DNA of 64,000 nt, taken from JAYRZB01 sp041916675. GTDB lineage: Bacteria > Pseudomonadota > Alphaproteobacteria > Rhizobiales > Devosiaceae. The position numbers were made by a program, and so were the translations under genes. Positions 18,322-25,379 of the stretch are shown one piece after another (the stretch's first letter is position 1; each line of letters begins with the position of its first letter). The notes below the pieces were generated by a model that was given only the letters and a program-made list of their open reading frames with translations, was not told where the DNA came from and ran no database searches. The stretch lies in the NCBI GenBank assembly GCA_041916675.1, contig JAYRZB010000003.1:310001-374000 (forward strand), given 5' to 3'.

Positions 18322-19235
18322 TCGATCTCGGGGCTGTGGTACGGCAGGCGCGTGGTGATGACAGGCAGGCCAAGCGCAAAGGCATCGAGGATGCCAAGGC
18401 CGACGAGCCCGGGCATCATGTAGACCGAACCCAGCGCCATCAATTCGACCTTCTCTCTGCCGTGAAGCGGCCCGGTTATATGGAGCCATGGACGGTCGCG
18501 GGAGGCCGATCTTAAGGTTTCGGATTCGATTCCGCCGCCAATCACAAGTAGCTGAAATTGGGGGATTTTCTCGCGGATCAAGTCGGCCGCTTCGATCAGG
18601 AACGGGACACGCTTGAATTGGTGAAGTGTGCCTGTGAAAACCCCTATTGCCGCAGAGTTTTCGAACCTCTTCTGCCTTAAGGCAGCCAAAGTCGGCTGCG
18701 TTGCCAAGGCTTCGAGTGCCAGGTTTTTCGTGTCGACTGCATTGTTGAAAACAGTGATCCGTTCGGGCGGGAAACCAGCGGAGGCGACTACCTTGGCGCA
18801 GCGCGCCGTGTAGGCGAACCACCAGTCGACCTGGCTTGTCCATAGCCGCTTAAAGCGCTCAGGCAGCGCGTTCAAATTGCGCGATTGCATATTCCGCCCG
18901 TGACCAAAGTAAGCAAGTGGCGGGCCGCCGAACCATCGCCATGCATGCAGCAGGTAGTTCACCAGCAGGCGATTTTCCTGGCCAATAATCACCAAGTCTG
19001 CGCCGTGAACCTGTCGCAGGACATGCTGAAAACAGGCTTTTCCCCAATAGGTCGCACGAACCGGCTCTGCCCAGTCCAGCGATGCGGGACCGACCATATC
19101 GTCGTCATCCGATGGCGCAGCGCTGTATAGCACGCGATAGCGGATGTCGCTTTTGTTCAGCCTATCCCTGAGCTGAGCGTGGAACGGTAATCGATAGTGG
19201 GCAAGCACGCGCGTGACAAAGACCACCTCTTGCAT
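18087..19235 (-). CDS. Glycosyltransferase, GT-B fold (GT4-like)
   Basis: A 382-residue transferase on the strand opposite to the rest of the locus. The donor domain has IGVFTGTLHQFKRVPFLIEA and MMPGLVGLGILDAFALG; the usual second Glu of E-x7-E is replaced by an Asp in LDAFALG. I preferred ATG at 19235 (GGGGA upstream) over ATG at 19250. Its 3' end overlaps the Wzy-like gene by 235 bp, tail to tail, and its 5' end is only about 50 bp from the divergent next transferase. Confidence 0.85.
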   Translation of the reverse strand: MQEVVFVTRVLAHYRLPFHAQLRDRLNKSDIRYRVLYSAAPSDDDDMVGPASLDWAEPVRATYWGKACFQHVLRQVHGADLVIIGQENRLLVNYLLHAWRWFGGPPLAYFGHGRNMQSRNLNALPERFKRLWTSQVDWWFAYTARCAKVVASAGFPPERITVFNNAVDTKNLALEALATQPTLAALRQKRFENSAAIGVFTGTLHQFKRVPFLIEAADLIREKIPQFQLLVIGGGIESETLRSASRDRPWLHITGPLHGREKVELMALGSVYMMPGLVGLGILDAFALGLPVITTRLPYHSPEIDYLEDGINGLMVDDPESVLAYAEAVVSVLEDRALASRLRVGALASARDFTIEAMVDCFAAGVISALAANHASKSAKNG

Positions 19236-19286
19236 AATCGTCCCCGGCATAGGCTATTGTCCGACAATACCATGGATGTTGGTGGC

Positions 19287-20435
19287 ATGAATATTCTTGT
19301 CCTGCACAATCGGTATCGGCAAGCCGGCGGTGAAGATGCGGTAGTCGCGGCTGAGGCAGCAATTCTAAGTGCGGCCGGGCATCTGATACGCGTTGAGACG
19401 GTTTCGAATTCTGAAATTCGCTCGCCGGGCCAGTACGCTGGAACATTTTTCAGGGCGCCCTTCGACCCGGCGCGTGCCGAATGGTTCGATGAGCTGGCCG
19501 ACCGCACGGGCGCTGAACTATTGCATGTTCATAACTTCTTCCCCCTGCTGACCCCGGCGGTGCACATGGCGGCGTCGAGGCGGGGCATTGCGGTGGTGCA
19601 AACGTTGCACAACTATCGGCTCCTGTGTGCCAATGCGCAGTTCCTGAGAAGCGGGAAGGTCTGTGAGGCATGCGTTCATGGGTCGCGAAGGCATGCAATA
19701 GTCCATCGTTGCTATCGCGGATCGATGGTCGCCACCGTAGCAACCGTGCGGATGCAGGCGGCGGCAAGTCGCAGACTGTTTCCTTATGTAAACCGCTTCA
19801 TTGCCTTGTCGGATTTCGCGCGGAACAAATTTGTGGAGGGCGGCCTCCCCCCAGACAGGTTGGTCGTAAAGGGGAACTTCGCGCAGCCTGGTTATCAGGC
19901 AGCGCCTCGACGTGGCGCACTTTTCGTTGGACGGCTATCGCCTGAAAAGGGCTTGGCAACCTTGCTTTCGGCCTGGCGCAGCCTGCCCGAGGTGCCATTG
20001 ACGATTGCAGGAAGCGGGCCACTGGATGGCAAACTGAGAATCGAGGCCCCGGATAACGTGAGGTTCATGGGTGCGATGGCTCCTGAGGCTGTCTCCAACC
20101 TGATGGCGCAGAGTGCTGTTCTGATTGTACCCTCGATCTGGTACGAGGGTTTTCCAATGGTGGTGGCCGAGGCTTTTGCCCATGGGCTGCCAGTTATTGC
20201 ATCCGATATTGGCGCACTGCCCGAACTGATTTCTGACGGGAAAAACGGTCTTTTGTTCCCCACGGGAGATGAGAACGCCCTGGGAACCACCGTCCGGCGA
20301 ATATTTGGAACACCGGGCCTGCTTGAAACGCTGGGCAGGGGTGCGCGGCTCGACTATGAAACGCGCCATAACCCCGCTATGAACCTGAAAATACTGGAAG
20401 GCATCTATCGCGATGCCTTGGCCGAGACGGTGTGA
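19287..20435 (+). CDS. Glycosyltransferase family 4
   Basis: A 382-residue GT-B enzyme beginning NILVLHNRYRQAGGEDAV, a typical start for polysaccharide GT4 enzymes. It has a Cys-rich insertion (GKVCEACVHGS, then HRCYRGS; about residues 119-145) common in this group, the LFVGRLSPEKGL strand and the E-x7-E motif in EGFPMVVAEAFAHG. ATG at 19287 was chosen over ATG at 19272 by homology of the N-terminus. It is followed after 15 bp by manC, which suggests that it uses GDP-mannose, though this is only inferred. Confidence 0.9.
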   Translation: MNILVLHNRYRQAGGEDAVVAAEAAILSAAGHLIRVETVSNSEIRSPGQYAGTFFRAPFDPARAEWFDELADRTGAELLHVHNFFPLLTPAVHMAASRRGIAVVQTLHNYRLLCANAQFLRSGKVCEACVHGSRRHAIVHRCYRGSMVATVATVRMQAAASRRLFPYVNRFIALSDFARNKFVEGGLPPDRLVVKGNFAQPGYQAAPRRGALFVGRLSPEKGLATLLSAWRSLPEVPLTIAGSGPLDGKLRIEAPDNVRFMGAMAPEAVSNLMAQSAVLIVPSIWYEGFPMVVAEAFAHGLPVIASDIGALPELISDGKNGLLFPTGDENALGTTVRRIFGTPGLLETLGRGARLDYETRHNPAMNLKILEGIYRDALAETV

Positions 20436-20450
20436 CGGAAGAGGTTTCGC

Positions 20451-21878
20451 ATGAGTGATTTGATAGTCCCGGTAATTCTGGCCGGCGGACAGGGCACGCG
20501 GCTGTGGCCGATGTCCCGGTCAGCTCGGCCCAAGCAGTTTATCGAATTGATCGGGCCTCTCAGTCTCTACCAGCAGACCCTGCAGCGCGTGTCGGATGGG
20601 GCGCGATACGCCCCTGCTTTAGTGCTCACTAACAGCGAATACAGGTTTCTGGTGGCCGAGCAGGCTCAGGATATCAATATTCCACTGGGGGGCGTCCTTC
20701 TTGAACCAGTTGCCCGCAACACAGCGGTTGCCATGGTTGTGGCGGCACTGCATGCGTTGGCTATCCATGGCGAAGGCGCAATTCTCCATGTGCTGCCTTC
20801 CGACCACGCGGTTGAAATCGATCAGGGCTATTTGGACGCTGTCGATGAGGCCCGTCGCGCCGCGGCCTTGGGGCATCTGGTGACCTTTGGTATCACCCCG
20901 ACCGAGCCGGAGACAGGCTATGGCTATATTGAAGCTGGCGCACCGCTTTCAGGCAATGTCCTTTCGGTGAAGCGGTTTGTCGAAAAGCCCAATCTCGAGC
21001 GGGCAGAACAAATGCTCGCTGCAGGCGGCTATTCCTGGAATTCGGGCATGTTCATGTTTGGCGCGCGGGCCTTCGTTGACGAGTGCGCGGCGCTTGCACC
21101 CGAAACGCTCGCGGCAGCACAAGGTGCGGTGGCCAACGCCGAGGTCGACCTCGACTTTATCCGCCTTGATGCAGGCGCGTTTGGGGCAGCACCAAACATT
21201 TCAGTCGACTATGCCATCTTTGAAAAGACCCAGCATGCGGCCGTCCTGCCAGTCCACTTCGGATGGTCGGACCTGGGTGCATGGGATGCCGTTTGGAAAG
21301 CATCCGGCAAGGATGGGCTTGGCAATGCCGCCTCGGGACCGGTGACTTTCTCAAACGCCTCGGGATCGCTTGTTGTATCTGACAAGGCGCATGTGGTGAT
21401 TGAGGGGCTTGCGGACATTGCCGTTATCGCCAGTGAAGACGCCATTTTCGTTGGCCGTCTTTCTGAGGCGCAGAAGGTTGGCGCGGTAGTGAAGTCGCTC
21501 AAATCTGTCCCGGAAACGGTCCAGTTGACCGAAATTCACAAGACTGCCTACCGGCCCTGGGGTGGATACTCATCGGTAGCGAGTGGTGAGCGCTTTCAGG
21601 TCAAGCGGCTCTTCGTCAAGCCAGGCAAGAAATTGTCGTTGCAAAAGCACCATCATCGGTCGGAGCACTGGGTGGTGGTGCGCGGCACAGCAGAGGTCAC
21701 GGTCGATGGCAAGGTGACCATGCTGGCGGAAAACCAATCGATCTATCTGCCATTGGGCTGTACGCATCGGCTGGCCAATCCTGGCAAGATCCTGCTCGAG
21801 TTGATCGAGGTTCAAACCGGGTCATACCTCGGCGAAGACGATATCATTCGCATCGAAGACGAGTTCGGTCGCACCTGA
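20451..21878 (+). CDS. manC: Mannose-1-phosphate guanylyltransferase / mannose-6-phosphate isomerase
   Basis: A 475-residue two-domain enzyme of the ManC/AlgA/XanB type. The nucleotidyltransferase domain (1-345) has GGQGTRLWPMSRSARPKQF, the FVEKP motif and WNSGMFMF. The C-terminal cupin phosphomannose isomerase domain (about 360-475) has RPWGGYSSV and KHHHRSEHW. It makes GDP-mannose for the locus. The ribosome-binding site (GGAAGAGG) is clear. The 64 bases after its stop form an inverted repeat that runs into the ribosome-binding site of the following spike base gene. Confidence 0.95.
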   Translation: MSDLIVPVILAGGQGTRLWPMSRSARPKQFIELIGPLSLYQQTLQRVSDGARYAPALVLTNSEYRFLVAEQAQDINIPLGGVLLEPVARNTAVAMVVAALHALAIHGEGAILHVLPSDHAVEIDQGYLDAVDEARRAAALGHLVTFGITPTEPETGYGYIEAGAPLSGNVLSVKRFVEKPNLERAEQMLAAGGYSWNSGMFMFGARAFVDECAALAPETLAAAQGAVANAEVDLDFIRLDAGAFGAAPNISVDYAIFEKTQHAAVLPVHFGWSDLGAWDAVWKASGKDGLGNAASGPVTFSNASGSLVVSDKAHVVIEGLADIAVIASEDAIFVGRLSEAQKVGAVVKSLKSVPETVQLTEIHKTAYRPWGGYSSVASGERFQVKRLFVKPGKKLSLQKHHHRSEHWVVVRGTAEVTVDGKVTMLAENQSIYLPLGCTHRLANPGKILLELIEVQTGSYLGEDDIIRIEDEFGRT

Positions 21879-21941
21879 TTTATCCCCGCCGCAATGGGCA
21901 ATGGCAGTCTCTCGCCGTTGCTCATTCCATAAGGGGATAAA
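21879..21941 (+). promoter_or_regulatory. Long stem-loop covering the ribosome-binding site of the spike base gene
   Basis: TTTATCCCC (21879-21887, directly after the manC stop) pairs perfectly with GGGGATAAA (21933-21941), which contains the Shine-Dalgarno sequence of the gene starting at 21943. Inside it, GGGCAATGGC (21896-21905) pairs with GCCGTTGCTC (21914-21923) with two G-U pairs and an 8-base loop. The folded RNA would hide the ribosome-binding site. There is no T-run, so it is not an ordinary terminator. Confidence 0.6.
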
Positions 21942-21942
21942 T

Positions 21943-22206
21943 ATGACTGACCGTTACGAAACCTGGGCTACCGGCATCACGGCCCCAGCCGGTCATGGCT
22001 TTGCCGTGACCGCGCACGACGCCAACGACCTGCCAGAGACGACGCGCGCGCTTTATGTCGGCGGCGGTGGGACCATAGCGCTCATTCTGGCCTCGGGCGC
22101 GACCATCACCCTCAATGGCGTGCCATCGGGCGCAATGCTGCCGATCCGCGCCAGCCGCGTGCTCGCAACTGGAACGACCGCCACCGCAATGGTCGGGCTG
22201 ATCTGA
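21943..22206 (+). CDS. Spike base protein, RCAP_Rcc01079-like (GTA head-spike GhsA-like)
   Basis: An 87-residue protein. The pattern of a Tyr/Thr-rich start, AGHGFAVTAHDANDLPETTRA, ALYVGGGGTIALILASG, GVPSGAMLPIRASRV and ATGTTATAMVGLI is that of the small spike base family defined on Rhodobacter capsulatus Rcc01079, part of the head spikes of its gene transfer agent (GTA), which bind the host polysaccharide capsule. ATG at 21943 follows AAGGGGAT. The stop overlaps the next start by one base (TGATG), so the two are coupled. No other phage or GTA gene is nearby. Confidence 0.75.
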   Translation: MTDRYETWATGITAPAGHGFAVTAHDANDLPETTRALYVGGGGTIALILASGATITLNGVPSGAMLPIRASRVLATGTTATAMVGLI

Positions 22207-23162
22207 TGGGAGATGTTGGTCTTACCATCAAACCGCAGATCAGCGGCCCGGCCTGGTGGCCGGGCGGTGCCAGCTTTGGGGCTGACTTTGCCAATGGTCG
22301 CTACATGCGTCTTGGCCGCCATGTACCTATCGCCGATGCGATTTCTGTTGCGCGTGGCAGCGAGAAGTACGGCATAGACGGTCCCGGCGTGCTCCGCCTG
22401 TTTGCGCCGGGCATCCTGGCGCGCACCGAGCGGGGCGCGCTGATCGAACCAGCGGCTACAAACGTTGTCCGGTACTCTCAGGAAATTGAGCATTCGACCT
22501 GGCAGAAGTTTGCCACTTCAGTCACCACCAATGCAGGACTCTCGCCCGACGGCACCTTGACGGCGGATCGCATCACCCCGACGTCAGCCAGCGCTATTCA
22601 TCGAGTGATGAACCTGTCCGCAACACTCAGCGCGGGCACCGCCTATTCGGTGCTCATCTACCTCAAGGCGGATGGGATCCGCTTTGTCTATGTCAATACC
22701 GACGCAGCACTGGGTGCCCGCATTGCGGTGGATCTCGTAACGGGTGGCTTTGTGACCGGCGGAGCAACGCCTTCGGATGCCCTGGTCAGCGTTCTTGCAA
22801 ACGGCTGGCGTGAGGTCAGGCTGCGCGGGATTGCAACCGGCACCTCAACCAACCTGTGGCTGCAGGCGAACAATTCGTTGAGTTCGTCGGACCAAACCTG
22901 GTCGCCGGATGGAACGGTAGGATTTCTCGCCTGGGGCGCCATGATCTCGGCCATCAAGGGATCATACGTTGTCACCGGAGCAGGCGAGGCGGCTCGCAGC
23001 GCCGATGTCGTAACCCTTCAACTCCCGCCCGGGAACCACAACCTGACTCTGACTTTTGACGACAATTCCACCCAGGCGATGGCAGGCGCAAGCGGAGCTT
23101 TCGTACTTCCCACGCCGCTCAACCGACCGTTGGTAAAGCGCATTCTTGCAATGCCTGCCTGA
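22206..23162 (+). CDS. Phage/GTA head-spike fibre-like protein (GhsB-like)
   Basis: A 318-residue protein translated together with the spike base protein. Residues about 85-260 form a beta-rich, jelly-roll-like domain of the type annotated as phage head spike fibre or carbohydrate-binding (VVRYSQEIEHSTWQKF, LSPDGTLTADRIT, GWREVRLRGIATG). The start contains ISGPAWWPGGASFGADFANGR-like sequence and an RSAD/VVTL end typical of these proteins. It has no signal peptide or membrane span. It would be the receptor-binding subunit of a virus-like particle; as an alternative it may be a domesticated sugar-binding protein. Confidence 0.65.
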   Translation: MGDVGLTIKPQISGPAWWPGGASFGADFANGRYMRLGRHVPIADAISVARGSEKYGIDGPGVLRLFAPGILARTERGALIEPAATNVVRYSQEIEHSTWQKFATSVTTNAGLSPDGTLTADRITPTSASAIHRVMNLSATLSAGTAYSVLIYLKADGIRFVYVNTDAALGARIAVDLVTGGFVTGGATPSDALVSVLANGWREVRLRGIATGTSTNLWLQANNSLSSSDQTWSPDGTVGFLAWGAMISAIKGSYVVTGAGEAARSADVVTLQLPPGNHNLTLTFDDNSTQAMAGASGAFVLPTPLNRPLVKRILAMPA

Positions 23163-23166
23163 CACG

Positions 23167-23196
23167 AGCTGGCGGTGATACGTCTCCGCCAGCTCA
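23167..23196. terminator. Hairpin after the spike cassette
   Basis: GAGCTGGCGG and CCGCCAGCTC form a perfect 10-bp stem with a 10-base loop, four bases after the spike fibre stop. No T-run follows, so termination may be weak or the hairpin may only protect the 3' end. Confidence 0.45.
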
Positions 23197-23342
23197 TCTG
23201 CCCAGATCACAAATCGAGCCTAACGATTGACGGCGCTATGGAATTGCAGCAAAAGCCAAATCAATTGCATTGAATTTATTGGCGCCGCTTTTGTCCTATT
23301 TCGTGAGTTTGTGTCCCGGCGCGGACAGCATGGTGAAGTTTT

Positions 23343-23591
23343 ATGGCGTTCGTCCCTGATCTTTCCGACACCGCTGGGAGCGGTTCTGGCCGATACTCGC
23401 TGCGCCAGGTGCCACCCAAATTGACCTGGGTGATCATAGACAGCATGACCGGCCGCCCGGCAGTCCTGGCCGGCCGGTTGCTAGAGGGCATGTCCGAAGG
23501 GCCGGCACGCGAAATTTACGGCCGACTGGTCAATCGCGACAACCTTGAAACTCCCCCAGAACCTGAACCGGTTCGGCGCATCGTCTATTAG
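23343..23591 (+). CDS. Small protein of unknown function
   Basis: A possible 82-residue basic protein (SLRQVPPKLTWVIIDSM, GRPAVLAGRLLEGMSE, NLETPPEPEPVRRIVY). I do not recognise it. It has a weak ribosome-binding site (GAAG before ATG) and no membrane span. The Pro/Glu-rich end and the normal codon use make it plausible, but it could be a chance frame. It fills part of the 512-bp gap between the spike cassette and the LacI regulator; the rest of that gap shows nothing else. Confidence 0.4.
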   Translation: MAFVPDLSDTAGSGSGRYSLRQVPPKLTWVIIDSMTGRPAVLAGRLLEGMSEGPAREIYGRLVNRDNLETPPEPEPVRRIVY

Positions 23592-23674
23592 CCGGGCGCT
23601 GCAGCATCCGACACGGTTGAATGTGACGGCGCATATGGTTATGGCCAATCCGACGGCAGCGCGCGGGGGCAGCA

Positions 23675-24685
23675 ATGACAGCGGAAAACCGTGAGAAAGG
23701 CTTTGTGAGCGCGCAGCGCGTCGCAGAGCTTGCGGGTGTATCGCGCTCAGCGGTGTCCAGAACCTTCACTGAGGGGGCCAGTGTATCCGAAGCAACGCGC
23801 CAGAAAGTGCTCAAGGCAGCCGAGGCCTTGGGATATCATGTCAACCACCTTGCCCGAAGCCTTATCCACGAGCGCAGTGACCTAGTCTGCCTCGTGGCCT
23901 CAGATATCGACACACCGTTCCGCTCATCCCTGATTGAGGCTCTGACCCGGCGCATGCAGCGGGTGGGTAAGGTCGCCATGATCGTCAACACCGAAGGGCA
24001 AGGAAGTGGCGTCGAAAGTGCACTGCGGCAGACCCTGAACTACCGGGCCGCAGCGACGGTGGTTCTCTCCGGCACACCTTCGGCCTCGCTGATTGAGACA
24101 TGCATCGCCAATGGGCAACACGTCATTTTGCTCAACCGCAATGATGACATCGTGGGGCCGCAAAAGGTGATGGTCGACAGCCGCGACGCTGCAGGAGAGG
24201 CCTTTTTTATGTTGCGACGCGCCGGCTGTGAGCGGCTGGCGGTTGTTTCCTCGACTGCGCGGACGCCCAGTCTGGTCTTGCGCGAGCTAACCTTTCTTGA
24301 GGCAGCGCAAAGTGCGGGACTCAATGTACCAATCCTGCGATCTGGATCGACGACCTATGAGTCAGGCGCCGCAGCAGCACGCGACATCTTCAGCCGTCCA
24401 GGCACTCCGAATGGTGTGTTCTGCGTGACGGACCTGCTGGCCTGTGGCTTTATTGATACGGCGCGCTACGAGTTCGAGCTGGAGGTGCCAACAGACCTCT
24501 GTGTGGTCGGGTTCGATGACATCGACCAGGCATCTTGGGCTTCATATGAACTGACCACCTTCCGCCAGCCCGTCGAGCAGGTAGCAGAGCATATTGTGCA
24601 ACTGATTATAGACGGGGGAACTGCCTCAGCGGTCCAGTTCCAGCCTGAACCGGTCTGGCGGAAATCGGTTCGCCCGCGCCCCTGA
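23675..24685 (+). CDS. LacI family transcriptional regulator
   Basis: A 336-residue regulator. The N-terminal helix-turn-helix is AQRVAELAGVSRSAVSRTF (about 13-31) with the hinge helix near NHLARSLIHERSD (about 56-68). The rest is a periplasmic-binding-protein-like effector domain (about 65-330) with VVGFDDIDQASWASYELTT near the end. A GGGGGC stretch precedes ATG 23675. No transport operon lies immediately next to it, so its target cannot be named; the debranching enzyme gene glgX downstream is one possibility. Confidence 0.9.
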   Translation: MTAENREKGFVSAQRVAELAGVSRSAVSRTFTEGASVSEATRQKVLKAAEALGYHVNHLARSLIHERSDLVCLVASDIDTPFRSSLIEALTRRMQRVGKVAMIVNTEGQGSGVESALRQTLNYRAAATVVLSGTPSASLIETCIANGQHVILLNRNDDIVGPQKVMVDSRDAAGEAFFMLRRAGCERLAVVSSTARTPSLVLRELTFLEAAQSAGLNVPILRSGSTTYESGAAAARDIFSRPGTPNGVFCVTDLLACGFIDTARYEFELEVPTDLCVVGFDDIDQASWASYELTTFRQPVEQVAEHIVQLIIDGGTASAVQFQPEPVWRKSVRPRP

Positions 24686-24819
24686 ACTGCCGGATCAAAC
24701 TCCGTTCGCCAGAACGTGCAAACGTGTGCAGAATTGACACAATGTCTTGCGATTCGGCCGTTTGCGCTGTTTCGGAACCAGGTCTCGAGTTTTGACGCAA
24801 AGTTTCGACCTCTTCTCAG

Positions 24820-25293
24820 GTGCCCAATCCTCAATTGCACGCCACCGCAACCATTGCTGAACCGCAGATCGAATTTGCCGATCAGTTTGCAGCTTTGCCG
24901 TGGCGTAAGCGCAAAGATGGGTCGATCGAAGTGTTGCTGGTCACGTCGCGGATCAGCCGACACTGGCTGATTCCCAAGGGCTGGCGCATAGAAGGCAAGG
25001 ACGAGTGCCGTTCAGCGCTTCAGGAGGCATTCGAGGAAGCCGGCGTGCGCGGCGAATGCAGCGGGCGGACCCTTGGGCGGTACAACTACATCAAGCTTTT
25101 GAAGGATGGTACGTCGGTGCCTTGTGTGGTGACCGTCTTCGGCCTGCGCGTGCGCAAGACGCTGGACAAGTGGCCAGAGGCACAGCAGCGCACGAGGGGC
25201 TGGTATGCCCTGCCCCAGGCGGCACAACTGGTCAATGAGCCTGGATTGGCCGCTTTCCTCGCTACTCTTACACCGGCATCCTTTCAAGACTGA
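24820..25293 (+). CDS. Nudix hydrolase
   Basis: A 157-residue protein with the alphaproteobacterial small Nudix layout: WRKRKDGSIEVLLVTSR, HWLIPKGWRIEGK, then QEAFEEAGV and an R-x-x-x-WP/W core (DKWPEAQQRTRGWY). The Nudix box is degenerate: the first Glu is Lys (GKDECRSAL) and the Arg of RE is Gln (QEAFEEAGV), while the EE pair that binds metal is kept. Close relatives hydrolyse diadenosine or inositol polyphosphates; the substrate is unknown. The start is GTG at 24820, with no strong ribosome-binding site, so it may be shorter. Confidence 0.85.
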   Translation: MPNPQLHATATIAEPQIEFADQFAALPWRKRKDGSIEVLLVTSRISRHWLIPKGWRIEGKDECRSALQEAFEEAGVRGECSGRTLGRYNYIKLLKDGTSVPCVVTVFGLRVRKTLDKWPEAQQRTRGWYALPQAAQLVNEPGLAAFLATLTPASFQD

Positions 25294-25379
25294 TCGATGG
25301 TGCGACGGAACTGACTGCGACCTGCAGCGTTGACCTTGGTCGTAATTCACCTCCGGTTTGCCAGTTGAAACACACTCCC

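Noticed and set aside
21879..21941. Intrinsic terminator after manC
   Set aside because: The long stem has no T-run after it on the plus strand, and its 3' arm is the ribosome-binding site of the next gene.
21943..23162. Remnant of a complete prophage
   Set aside because: No integrase, capsid, terminase, tail or lysis gene lies within the window; only the two spike genes are present.
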